Below are positions 1 through 9,459 of a DNA stretch of 25,816 bases, one piece after another. The notes beneath the pieces were generated by a model. The model was not told the DNA's origin. It saw only the letters and a program-made list of their open reading frames with translations, and searched no databases. The position numbers were made by a program, and so were the translations under genes. Position 1 is the first letter of the stretch, and each line of letters opens with the position of its first letter. The DNA comes from Phoronis australis (Eukaryota > Phoronida > Phoronidae): assembly GCA_002633005.1 (NCBI GenBank), contig NMRA01000952.1, positions 64,001 to 89,816 of the forward strand, read 5' to 3'.

Positions 1-584
1 ATACAAGACTTAGACATTTATCAACCGTGAAATGCATGGTGCCTAAGTAGTTTAAAAAGGGCTGATTACACTTTGGGCGACATGAAGCTTTATCTGTTCT
101 GAGGCAGCTCCTTAGATGAGACCTCTAATTCATTAAGCTTGCGAATATGAGTAACCGTGCCCTTACCACACACAGACTTTCAAAACAGAGATCCACGCTA
201 CAAGGCAAGCAGATCTTACCCAATTGTTAGCCATTTACCGCACCCTGGTCATAATTTTGTACCCGTCGTTCACGCACTCGTTCTCTTTGACACCAGGCAT
301 GATTGCGGTCCAGAAAGCACTACCCTCGCGAGGCTCAGTGTTGAAAAACCTTCGCTCATGGAACAAAAACGGTGGATTATATCTCATTCAACATCCCAGA
401 CTCGCAGACCAATCATTGGATTTCGTTTCGTAGACGTACATGTAAACTGAAAACTTTGTCCTTCTCTTGTAATCCATGGCGACATTTCGCGAAGTCTTAT
501 ATGTTCTTGCGTTTTTGCGTGTTCTCTGGGGTGTTCGGAACGCCTCCCATTGCATGACAACGGCCTCCCATGACAGCAACTTAC
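1..584. other. No assignable gene; several short overlapping open frames
   Basis: No domain is recognised here. Both strands carry overlapping open frames of 50-115 codons, for example minus 387-235, which runs from an ATG to a TAA and contains a Cys-Val-Asn-Asp-Gly stretch. A minus-strand frame near 460-388 contains KFSVYMYVY, which resembles the late beta-strands of ZP-C domains. It could belong to the last exon of the ZP gene, but no good acceptor joins it. Possible splice donors on the minus strand are at 584 (GTAAGT) and about 216 (GTAAGA). Nothing here is firm. Confidence 0.3.
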
Positions 585-746
585 CACCACAGCGACATTT
601 GTTTCCTACTTGATAGAATTCGATGAAAATCCAAATTGAGCAACTGGCATGGGCTGCGTTGTGTTTTGCTCGTTTCGCTTTGCAAAGCAAGCGACGGTCA
701 TGTAATCTCATTCGCCTGTACTCTTGTCTATACATTCCCTACTTAC

Positions 747-822
747 CTATTCTTGATCAGATACATCGTCTTCCCTCGTGGAGAAATGGAGTATACGTCA
801 TCAACCAATGAGCCCTTGTAAA
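747..822 (-). CDS. ZP-domain gene, candidate exon 5 (early ZP-C)
   Basis: This is a 76-nt candidate internal exon of the minus-strand ZP gene. The acceptor is ...ATTACTTTCAG after a branch-like CTAAT, and the donor is AG|GTAAGT. It starts with 2 nt that complete the codon left by exon 4 (C+TT = Leu). Of the three frames, only this phase-compatible one is open. The product is about 24 residues and ends MYLIKN followed by a split Arg/Ser codon. In ZP-C domains a Y-x-LI motif normally precedes the conserved Cys-Pro, so the next exon would be expected to begin with that Cys. The position where family members usually carry an earlier ZP-C cysteine (the C-x-A/S-x pattern) reads Val-Tyr-Ser. Exon 4 is 3.4 kb away, so an intervening exon cannot be excluded. 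A competing acceptor near 3190 also fits the phase but leads to a stop after about 28 codons. Confidence 0.5.
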
Positions 823-1700
823 CTGAAAGTAATCTGACGGCATTAGCAACATCGTCTTTATCATACCTTACAAGTATATGCCCAGTGTAGACAGTTGATG
901 CCTAAAGCGTACGTTTAAAGCCGGCATACATGTTTTGTATCACTTTTTCCTTACCCAGATTTAAGATTATTTCAAGGCTAAATACGGATTGCCAATGCCA
1001 TATCGCTGTCAATGAAATTCACGATAAGTTGGGTTGCTTCATGCGTCGAGCACGGTCAGAATCTGAAAGTTGGTTTCGTGAGTGTTAAAGCCTAACTTCA
1101 ACGGCATTTTGTTATTTTAGATGTATTGGGTTAACCAGGTTCATGTATAGTCCTAGCAAAACCTTAATGAAATAAGAAAATGCGAGTTTAATCACCCAAA
1201 TGTAAGAAAAGCAATCTCCGAGCAGTCTTCTTCGAGTTTAATGGGTAAAAAAGTCAGCTTTCCAAGAATTATTACGAAAGGATTAAGTTATTAGCATTTA
1301 CCCTTTATAAAAAGATTTTGCATTTGGGACATTAGGCTACAATGTATTGAACTTCAAACCTCGGACCACAAACTTTTGTTAGTTTGAGTCCCAAATAATG
1401 TTTTTAGCCACTGTCTAAATGGGTGTAGATTCTTCTAGGACCAGATTATGCATACAAATAAAGCTTAGGGCCCATTTGGGACATTTCACAGGTATTGTCG
1501 GAGCCACAAAAATTATTTGAAACATTTTGGTTATTTTCATACTCTCAAATATCCTCTCGGAGATGAACGTTATGCAAAACATGGCAAGTCACGTGATTTT
1601 CAGTCTTGAGAATAAATAATAACTGAAGTCTGCACGCGTGCAGAGAGCGTTCACCTACTTGGGGAAATTTGAGCTAACGAAAACACCCGAGGTGGCCTTG
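823..1700. other. Non-coding, AT-rich intronic sequence
   Basis: No open frame of note is present, and the region would be intronic to the ZP gene. A 13-bp direct repeat (CATTTGGGACATT) occurs at about 1321 and again at about 1471, with a related inverted copy near 1386. This suggests an old repeat that I cannot name. Confidence 0.4.
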
Positions 1701-1799
1701 GAAGTAAATGTTTTCAGTGCATGCTCGAACTTTGGTCATTATGGCCAATCGTTCTCTACTAAGTTTGAAAGTCAAGCAGGTTAAATTTGAGGCTCCGAA

Positions 1800-2172
1800 T
1801 ATATTCAAGGTGTGGGGGGCCCACGTCAAAGAGGGAAATGGGAAAAAACAATTATCGCAACGAGGGGAGGGGTGTAGCTCGAGAATTGTGATTACCTGGA
1901 GTGTAAAAAATTTTGGTGTTCTAGGGAGAGTGAATACCGCGAAGGCAGTGGAGTGGTGGAAATTGCGCGCCAGAAGTGTCTACTGTAACACTGTTCGGTG
2001 ACGGATTTGGAGGGGAGGGCAAAGTGGGCCACGGCCCCGCCTAAGATTCTCTCAGATTCCATTTGGCAGTTTGGGGGTGCAAATGTCTGAGGGGGAAAAA
2101 TCCTGTCTCTTGTACTCTGTCCTTGCCTCCCCCTCCCATCCCCCAACTCAAAATCTTGGATCAGCCCCTGCT
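1800..2172. mobile_element. Probable DNA transposon remnant, one terminus visible
   Basis: The right edge at about 2150-2172 reads GGATCAGCCCCTG, the complement of a CAGGGGCTGATCC-type terminus as found on hAT-like DNA transposons of many animals. Inside are G-rich and C-rich blocks (2015-2030, 2070-2098, 2126-2150), unlike the surrounding AT-rich DNA. The opposite terminus was not found upstream, so the left boundary is only where the base composition changes. No transposase is encoded. A similar GGCGGATCTAGG terminus occurs near 25613. Confidence 0.35.
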
Positions 2173-4210
2173 GTAAGAGAAGTTTTCAAATTATAAAAAC
2201 CGTTCAAGCAATGAAACTGAAAAATGCCAAATAAAAAGAGTGAAGTCATTGTTAATTTAGCTTTATTTTCATAATAAGGAATCGATATTTACATGAATTT
2301 CAGCTCAGTTTGTTAATAATATCACAGTATACAAACAGCTGGCCAGTGAGTTCAGACATCGGTTTACCGGATGTAAACATGCCCACGCCAAATACCTGGT
2401 TAAAATTAACAGCCAATGAAAACCATCGTTCTAGTGCGCTTTACCTGGCCTTCACAAGCTATCCGTGACGTCAGCGCGGGAGGCCCGGGAACCAGGTTAT
2501 TCCAAAACGTGACAAGAGACGGACAGAGGAAGATGTTTCGCCTGGCTTCAGTCATGGATTAGGTCTGGTATTAAATCTAAAGAGGCTACTACTTGTTCAA
2601 AGGACAAAACTTAGTATATCGGTAAAATGATGTTATTATCCACACCACATGTAAATTCTTCAGAGTTTCGTGACCTTATATTGTTTTCACACGAGTAATA
2701 TAGTTTGAAATGTCTCAAACAATTTTCAGCAGTGGCTGGAATATTTCACATTACAAAAAGAGCCAAATAAAACCCCAACGTACATAGTATCCAACTGCTA
2801 TCAGTAGTTTGAAGGCCAAACAAACTTTTCTATGTTAAAGGTGTAATGTATCTCGTGATTTTGTGACACAAAACTGCTCGTCATTCGTGCCGCTCGTTCA
2901 CTCCTTGTCGCTATCACACCGTAATTTTAGTGTCCGCCAACCAATGGACATTCAGATGATATGCAGCTTGGTTTGATAACTGGTTTAACACTTTCGAAAA
3001 ACAGCGTAGATCTTTCTAAGTAATACAAATGTCTACTGAAATCCCCCATTTTAACAGTCCAACATCTTCGAAGTATGCTCACCCGGTACGTAATGACTTC
3101 AGATTTAGAAATCATTTCCATTTTTGTTAGTACAAACATTGCCAAAAGGCAACGAATATCGTATAGTCAACGCGACAATATTCACGTCTGTAGCTGTAGG
3201 TGAAGTCGAAGGAAAAAGGGTGAGGTAATCAGCCATCTTCCAGTTGAATCGTCACTGTGTCTTGGTTATTTTTTGTTGATTTTAGAAGTCTCAATATCCC
3301 GGTTTATAACAGATAAAAATGCCTTTTAACTGCGGTGACTCGAGTGTGAAACCGAATGTACGATGAGGTTACCTCATTTGTGCACAAAGTTATTGAAACT
3401 GATATGATCTGCAAGGGGTCAGTGGAGTTGCAACCTTTACAGCCCATCCCCATATTCATTTCTTCCTCCAAGGCCACATCATCAAGTTCGCCCTTTGTTT
3501 GTATTGATCAAGTTACAATGGATTTATTGTAATTCCCCTGACGGTCACACTTCCTTGGCTACTAAAACTAACCCAGCCTAACAAGCAAGTTTACGAGCAC
3601 GGTCGGAAGCAAATAAGGATGTGTTGCTTTTTCTGAAACGTATAAAAAATTCTAATATCTGAAATATTTTTTTCGTTTACACCCTTAACTGTTAGGGTCT
3701 TATAGCAGTCAAATTAGCGATGATTTATGGGATTCAAAAAGCAATACTTTGTGATTACCGGTACTTGTGATCAGGCTTCACAATGTCACTATTTTATGTT
3801 GCGAGCTTTGTCACACTGAATAACTGCCAGTTTATGACAAGCAGAGAAATTTTTTCCCATGTCATGTACTTGCAGGTTGAGAGTAATGTCATTGCCGATG
3901 GCGTGTGGTCTACATCAGAAGTTTATCTGAGTTAAAGTTTCACCCATTTAAGGCTTCAGCCATCGTATTTAAACAAACGGTGATACTTAAAAGAGAATAG
4001 CAATAAACGTAATCTTTCGGAAAGTGTATTGCATCTAATTATAACCTTCCAGAAAACTGTTTTAGACGGAGGCTAGAACTTTTTTCTCTTTGACACTTTG
4101 CCGTTCTTAATCAATCAGGTAAAGTGAATAATGAGTGAAATTCAACCGCTATATTTCAATATTTTACATACTGCATCTACTTGAGAAAAAGGTTGCACCG
4201 TAATACTTAC
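2173..4210. other. Intronic stretch without a supported gene
   Basis: No recognisable protein is encoded. The region lies between candidate exon 5 and exon 4 of the minus-strand ZP gene. Short frames are present: plus 3356-3532 (58 codons, begins MYDEVTS) and an overlapping minus frame over the same bases. Neither resembles a family I know. A strong-looking minus acceptor (pyrimidine run then CTACAG, about 3190-3210) leads into about 28 open codons ending in TAA. It is an alternative terminal exon at low probability. Confidence 0.35.
2466..2473. promoter_or_regulatory. Palindromic CRE-type site TGACGTCA
   Basis: A perfect 8-bp CREB/ATF consensus lies in a locally GC-rich patch (GTGACGTCAGCGCGGG). 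It is bracketed by an imperfect inverted repeat, AATACCTGGTT at about 2389 and AACCAGGTTATT at about 2490. No gene start is evident beside it, so function is uncertain and a chance occurrence is possible. Confidence 0.2.
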
Positions 4211-4353
4211 GCGAAGAACTGTAGTCAATATCTAAGCAGAGCCAAACGGGAGCCCCAAGTAGGACAAATGAGACTTGGGCCCCGAATTTTTCGGCAAGAG
4301 TCATAGGTTTAACAACTGGCACACTAACACGGCCGGGAACAACTGCAATGGTG
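4211..4353 (-). CDS. ZP-domain gene, exon 4 (linker and start of ZP-C)
   Basis: This 143-nt exon sits between a good acceptor (TTATTTCTGTAATTTACAG) and a consensus donor (CGC|GTAAGT). It begins with one nucleotide completing the Gly codon left by exon 3 (GG+C), which also creates an N-G-T glycosylation sequon across the junction. The other two frames hit stops, so only the phase-compatible frame is open. It supplies residues 145-191 and leaves one base for the next exon. The end of the peptide, LLGAPVWLCLDIDYSSS, fits the V-x-LG-x-P-x-x-L-x-L strand that opens ZP-C in invertebrate ZP proteins. It holds one Cys. Domain assignment rests on pattern, not alignment. Confidence 0.65.
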
Positions 4354-4952
4354 CTGTAAATTACAGAAATAAGACCTGGAATTATTGGCTGCAGAAATTG
4401 TTAAGAAAACTGTCTTGTCATTGAGGGAGAGATGAGGTGAGACAGAAAAGGCGCGGTCGGGAAAGAGCCGAGAGAGGAGGTGGGTATCCGAAGGAAACTC
4501 AGTTGATAACGGAGTCGGAGAGCGAGATGTGAAAGGAAAAACAGAGAGAAAGAGGGTGTATACGTAGCGAAACGTGCATGTGTACCATGTGTACAAAAAC
4601 ACTAACAAATTTTTAAAGTACTAAGAAATAGGTTTACCTAGGAAACTTCGTAAGACAGAAATGTAGAAAGTTAAGGAAAATCCGATGTTGCCTTATTACA
4701 GAAAGCTCTCAAATGTACATACAGTGTATGAGACCTCCATAATACAGAAAATGCTTTCTGTTTCAGTTAATGTATTATTTGTTCAAACACAAGTTAAGAT
4801 ATTTCCTTTCCGACTTGCCGCCGTTGTCAGTATTGGACTTGTAGAGCTGGCAGAGTTTCATGCAACTTATTAATAATATTTGTAACCCGAACTACGCAGT
4901 CTACTCATACGACTTTCTTTTATTCCTTGCAAAACTTTGAGATTCCTGGAAT
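4354..4952. other. Intron 3, left part, no gene
   Basis: This is intronic to the ZP gene. A purine-rich patch (about 4420-4560) yields a 94-codon minus-strand frame rich in Ser, Phe and Leu, which I take as compositional. A 62-codon plus frame at 4685-4873 has no recognisable features. Confidence 0.4.
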
Positions 4953-5213
4953 GAAAAACGCCATTCGTCCTCATAAAACACCACTCATCCCTAATAAAAC
5001 CCCATTCGTCCACAGGTAAACATCAGTCATCACCAATAAAACACCACCCATCCATAGTAAAACACCTTTTGTCCCTAGGAATACCTGTACACTCTTCATC
5101 CCTATAGTCAAACATCGCCCATCCAAGTGAAACACCATTCGTCCTTAGTAAAACACAATTCGTACCCAGTAAAACACCATTCACCTCTAGTAAAACACCA
5201 TTTATGTATACAT
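4953..5213. repeat. 21-bp minisatellite, left block
   Basis: These are tandem, diverged copies of a 21-bp unit close to GTCCCTAGTAAAACACCATTC. It is the same array as 5529-6895, separated from it by an inserted LINE tail. It lies in intron 3 of the ZP gene. Units differ by substitutions and 1-3 bp indels. Confidence 0.9.
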
Positions 5214-5528
5214 GCAGGTATATTTGTATGATGTCTTACTTTTTTAATTATTTATTGTCTGTTTTTAATTATTGATATCTATATTTTAGTTAATCATCTT
5301 GTCGTAATTTCTTTATCTTCTGTTTATCATGTTTTATTTTTTATTTTAAGTCATCAATCTTTCCGTGTTAATTTCTTATTCTTTGCTTATTATTTAAATA
5401 TTGTCTTTCATTTTGTAATTCTGTTTTTTTCTTACTATCTGTTTGATTTTATTGAAGGCCCCCGTGGAAAGCAGTGTGAACTGATGGGGCTACCCTCATT
5501 GTAACTATTACATTAATAAATAAATAAA
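5214..5528 (+). mobile_element. 5'-truncated LINE 3' tail inserted in the minisatellite
   Basis: Unrelated, T-rich sequence interrupts the 21-bp array and ends with a short A-rich tail (TAAATAAATAAA), as expected of a severely 5'-truncated non-LTR insertion on the plus strand. Near its end (5486-5495) it has GGGGCTACCC. The same 10-mer lies in the 3' UTR hairpin of the L1-like element at 16373-16382, so the two probably belong to related LINE families. No coding sequence remains. A clear target duplication is not visible, since the target is itself repetitive. Confidence 0.6.
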
Positions 5529-6895
5529 ATTCGTCCCTAGTAAAACACAACACAATCACATCAAAATACTTTTAGTCACCATTAAAACACCACCCATCCC
5601 CATTCGTCCTTAGTAAAACAACAATCGTCCCTAGTAAAACACCAATCGTCCCCAGTAAAAAACCATTCGTCCGCAGTAAAACACCATTCGTCCCCAGTAA
5701 AACAATAGGTTTTGTCCCCAGTTAAACATCATTAATCACAAGCAAACACCACCCCTCCGCAATAAAACACCATTTGTAACTCATAGTAAACACAACTCGT
5801 CCGCAGCAAAACACCGTTCGTCCCGATAAAACACCACCCATTCCTAGTGAAACATTCGTCTACAATATAACACCATCAATCCACAGTAAAACACCATTCG
5901 TCCCTATTAAAACACAATTCGTCCCCGTAATAAAACACCATTCCTCCCTAGTAAATCACCAGTTGTAAATAGTTTAACACCATTCGTTCGCAATTATACA
6001 AAATTCGTCCATAGTAAAACACCATTCGTCCCGAGTAAAACACGATTCGTACAAAGTAACACATAATTCCTCCCTAGTAAAACAACATCCGTCCATAATT
6101 AAAACACCATTCATACCCACTAAAACAACATTTGTCCATTGTAAAACACCATTTTTATGTAATAAAGCACCAACCCTCCCTGGTAAAGCACCAGTCGTCC
6201 TCAGCAAAACACCATTCGTTCCTAGTAAAACACCATTCATCGATCCCTAGTAAATCACTTTTCCTTCCCAGTAAAACACAATTTTTCCACAGTAAAACAC
6301 AATTTTTCCCAGTAAAACACCATCTGTCCCTAGTAAAACACCGTTCGTTCCCAGTGAAACACACTTCATTTCAGTCGAACACAATTCGTCCCCAATAGAA
6401 CACCATTCATTCAAAGAAAATCACTATTCGTCTACAATTACTAAAACACCATTCATCCCTAGCAAAACACATTTCGTCCCCAGTAAACACCATACTTTCT
6501 CATTAAAACACTATTCATTCCCAGTAAAACACCATCTGTCCCTAGTAAATCATCATTTTTTCTAGAAAAATATCTTTCGTCCCCAGTAAAACACCATTCG
6601 TTCCTGTTGAAGACCATTCGTCCCTAGTAAAACATCATTCCTTCCTAGTAAAATACATTTCGTCCCCAGCGAACACCATTTAATCCCCAGAAAAACACTA
6701 TTAGTCCCCAGTAAAACACCATTCGTCCCTAGCAAGACACCATTCCTTCCCAGCAAAATATCATTTCTTCTCATTGAAACACCATTCGTCCTCATTAAAA
6801 CACCATTTTTCCCCAGTAAAACTCCTTTCGTCCCCACTCAAACACCATTCGCCCCTATTAAATTACCAGTTCTCCCTCATTCGTAGTAAAACAAT
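5529..6895. repeat. 21-bp minisatellite, main block
   Basis: About 1.37 kb of diverged tandem 21-bp units (consensus near GTCCCCAGTAAAACACCATTC). Because 21 is a multiple of 3, long frames stay open on both strands and show 7-residue periodicity: about GTNGVLL on minus and a KHHSxxV-like pattern on plus. Frames at 5974-6240, 6132-6398, 6155-6364 and 6562-6837 are products of the repeat, not genes. It lies within intron 3 of the ZP gene. Confidence 0.95.
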
Positions 6896-6988
6896 TTCTT
6901 GGTGCTCCATGTAGACAAAAAAGTGTGTGAACATTTTTGTATAAATGTTCAAACATGAATATATTTATGAATATGGATATGTGTATAC

Positions 6989-7050
6989 GTGCGTGCGTGT
7001 GTGTGTGTGTGTGCATGTGTGTGTGTGTGCACGTGCTTGCATGTGTGCGT
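6989..7050. repeat. (TG)n/(CA)n microsatellite
   Basis: An interrupted GT repeat. On the sense strand of the ZP gene it is a CA repeat lying about 37-98 nt downstream of the exon 3 donor. The short frames called through it (100-aa range on both strands) are compositional. Confidence 0.9.
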
Positions 7051-7087
7051 TTATACATTATATACAGGAACAAATACATGTACGTAC

Positions 7088-7230
7088 CCATTGACTCCAA
7101 ACGTTTCGTTGATGATAACCGACGGACCAAGCGCGGTCACGTTACAACTGATAGTGGTTATTGTATCCTCGTGCGTGTCGAACGGATATACATAGTGAAT
7201 TCTCACCTTGAAGCTGACCATGCCATCGCC
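7088..7230 (-). CDS. ZP-domain gene, exon 3 (end of ZP-N)
   Basis: A 143-nt exon with acceptor CGTTTTAG and donor GG|GTACGT. It begins in phase 0, matching the end of exon 2, and ends in phase 2. It encodes residues 97-143 starting GDGMVSFKVRIHYVYPF. It contains the fourth ZP-N cysteine (residue 125, in ISCNV) and the aromatic beta-strand pattern before it (VRIHYVY, then TITTISC), plus N-V-T and N-E-T sequons. It is 12.3 kb from exon 2, a gap filled by transposable elements. Phase agreement, the single open frame and the fitting ZP-N pattern together make this a firm exon. Confidence 0.83.
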
Positions 7231-7585
7231 CTAAAACGAACGAGTGACTGTTGTTAAAAAGAATGCTGGCCATAATATAGAAGGCAGATTTTGGTTGTGG
7301 GCTTTTTTACACAATAAACTACTTATTTTGAACTACCGTTCCACGTCCACGCTCGTCACAAAATGTTAAATTTCAGACTGCAGTTCAGTCATTGATTAAC
7401 TCCAATTAAGTATAATCATCAAATTCTAAAATATATTTTTGCGCCTGAAGAAGATAACGATAGAATTCGACGGGTAGTGTTTGACTGACTAGAAGTGCGC
7501 AGTCCAAATATTTCTCATTTGATCGTTATCGCTATAGTGATTTTCATCTCCATACCCTTACCTAAGTCCTTCAGTGAAGGGTTTG
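7231..7585. other. Intron 2, distal end, no gene
   Basis: AT-rich intronic sequence directly upstream (in gene sense) of the exon 3 acceptor. No feature beyond the acceptor's pyrimidine-rich run is seen. Confidence 0.4.
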
Positions 7586-7913
7586 TAGTTCTAAAGCACC
7601 CATCCTGCTTAATGTTAGCTGGCAAATGGTCCATTTCCATACAGAATCAACTAATTCTAAAACAATCAATGTTATCAAAAGATCCATTTCTTTTCAAAAT
7701 CAAATAGTTATAAAACACCCATTCTGATTAATGTTATCTGGCAAATAGTCCATTTCCTTACAGAATCCAGTAGTTCTAAAACACCCAATCTCCTTAATTT
7801 TCTCTGGCAAATTTCCTATTTCCAGAATCAAATTGTTCTAAAACACCCAATCTGATTACCGTTCTCTGGAAAATGGCCTATTTCTAGAATCAAATAATTT
7901 TGAAACACTCAAT
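7586..7913. repeat. Tandem array of a ~64-bp unit (about five and a half copies)
   Basis: Repeat starts, marked by CTAAAACACCC or variants, fall near 7591, 7657, 7711, 7776, 7838 and 7901, giving spacings of 66, 53 (a shortened copy), 65, 62 and 63. Each unit contains ...TTAATGTTATCTGGCAAATNGTCC followed by ATTTCCTTACAGAATCAAAT. The array runs straight into an RT pseudogene at 7914. A further isolated unit is at 9391-9459. Confidence 0.85.
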
Positions 7914-8437
7914 GTGCTAAGTCCGTTCCTGTTCAAAATATTTTTAAATGACTTAATCAAACGTCTGGAAGAGTCTGATAGTCAGGCCAAGGCTATTTGT
8001 ATTGACATCGACTCTCCAGACATGTTATGTTTATTGTATGTTGATTACATGGCAAATATTGTATATACACCAAGAGAGTTACAAAAACAATTTGGGATAG
8101 AGGTCAATGTTGATAAAACAGAGATTAGGGTTTTTCGAAATGGTAATCCTCTGGAGAATATTGAGAAGTGGTCACATCGTTTGCAACCAATGAACACAGT
8201 ATCTTAGTTTAAGTACTTAGGTTGTATTTTCTCTTCTAGAACATGCTGGAGTAAAAATTTCCACGAAAAAGCTTCACAAACAAGGAAGGCTATGTTTGCT
8301 TTAATGAGATTTTATTGACAGATCTATCAATGGTCTAAACTGCAAATTGCCTTGCAAATGTTTGATAAAACAATAGCACCCATACTGCTCTGAGGCTCAC
8401 AAGTGTTAGGCTATCAGACCCACAAAGCCATTGGTAA
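7914..8437 (+). pseudogene. Non-LTR reverse transcriptase fragment, degenerate
   Basis: One frame reads LSPFLFKIFLNDLIKRLEE, the conserved block after the G-x-x-LSP motif of LINE RTs, then LLYVDYMANIV where the catalytic YADD box belongs (both the Ala and the second Asp are changed). VNVDKTE is followed, after an in-frame TAG at 8205, by FKYLGCIFSS, the usual post-RT block. TGA codons interrupt the same frame near 8318 and 8392. Residues appear to be missing between the LQKQ and VNVDKTE blocks. The 5' and 3' ends of the element are absent. It is a dead fragment; the clade cannot be settled from this piece. Confidence 0.75.
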
Positions 8438-9390
8438 TGTGCAGGTAAGCTTTCCTGAACAGATATGATTTAGTATTACATGTACGCTATTTTATGTAAG
8501 GTATGTTGCTTCGTTCTCATTATTGTATTGTTTTGATTCCAGGGTCAGTGACCCCATTTGTTCTCCCAATATTGGTTTAATTGTACCACGTGACTTGTCT
8601 GTCTCGTCGCAACACTGTGCCATCGTCCATAATTCTCTTCAATTTGTGTATTTTTCAGTCAATTTTTCTATCCCTCTGTCCCTCAATCCACTTTCTTATT
8701 TTTTTCCTTTTCTATTTACCCTCAATTTTCCCAGGTCGATGTCTCGGTGTCATCCATTTTTGCAGCTCACCGTTTATACATACTTATGTTGTACCTGCAG
8801 TAGTGCCGATTGTCCTGCAGATTGTCACTCGCCTTCAGAGCTCAACGTATTATATAACTTTTGTGTTTATCGATATCTGAAGAATTTTAGTATGCCATAA
8901 AGGATTGCCCATTCTAAGAATGGGAAGGTAAAGTCGATTGTAATGGTGAATTAACTTTGTATGCTGAAGTTTTCAGTCAAGATTTCTGCATTGCGCAATA
9001 CTTAGACGTGATACAAAATGCAAATCTTAAAAAATCATAATTGAAATAAGACACTTCAATCATTAATTAGGGGTAAAAGTGATAGGGAATTGAGAAACTG
9101 TGTGATTTTCTAAAAGTTTGGAATTTCTGTAACTGAGGACGAGTTCCGCCTTATTACAAACTGAACTTAATATGATGATATATGAGATACGGTCATTCCA
9201 GGATTTAAAAAATTGCCCATATTCTACATTCACTGGGTTAATGCAAGACGTCCACAAATGCTCAACCTGTGAAAATACCTCCAAATCAAAAAAAAATAAA
9301 ATGAGCATACACGATGGACTGTGCATGTATTTTTCAGTTATGTTATTGGAAGCCTTCAAGTTCAATAAAGTTCACTAATCTTATTTTTCT
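8438..9390. other. Intronic, no gene seen
   Basis: A pyrimidine-rich zone (about 8630-8760) gives a 125-codon plus frame at 8523-8900 rich in Ser, Phe, Leu and Cys. I regard it as compositional. Frames at 9063-9378 overlap on both strands and show no motif. Confidence 0.4.
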
Positions 9391-9459
9391 TCAAAACACC
9401 AAATCTACTTATTAATGTTATCTGGCAAAATGTTCCATTTCCTTACAGAATCAAATACA
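9391..9459. repeat. Isolated copy of the ~64-bp unit
   Basis: AAAACACCAAATCTACTTAT, then AATGTTATCTGGCAAAATGT and TTCCATTTCCTTACAGAATC, match the unit of the 7586-7913 array in the same orientation, about 1.5 kb from it. Confidence 0.8.

Noticed and set aside
585-653. Candidate minus exon with a GTAAGT donor (HASCSIWIFIEFYQVGNKCRC)
   Set aside because: The acceptor has almost no pyrimidine tract and the phase does not follow exon 5. Kept only as a note.
3060-3195. Alternative exon 5 of the ZP gene after a strong acceptor at about 3190
   Set aside because: The phase fits, but the frame ends in TAA after about 28 codons without ZP-C motifs, and no donor precedes the stop. The 747-822 exon has both splice sites and a Y-x-LI motif.
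3356-3532. 58-codon plus frame (MYDEVTS...) and an opposing minus frame
   Set aside because: Both strands are open over the same bases and neither matches a family I know. Phase does not fit the ZP gene either.
5974-6837. Minus and plus frames of 69-91 codons with GTNGVLL or KHHS repeats
   Set aside because: They are direct translations of the 21-bp minisatellite, open because the unit length is a multiple of three.
8523-8900. 125-codon plus frame rich in Ser, Phe, Leu and Cys
   Set aside because: It lies in a pyrimidine-rich stretch with a second overlapping open frame. No motif and no start or splice support.
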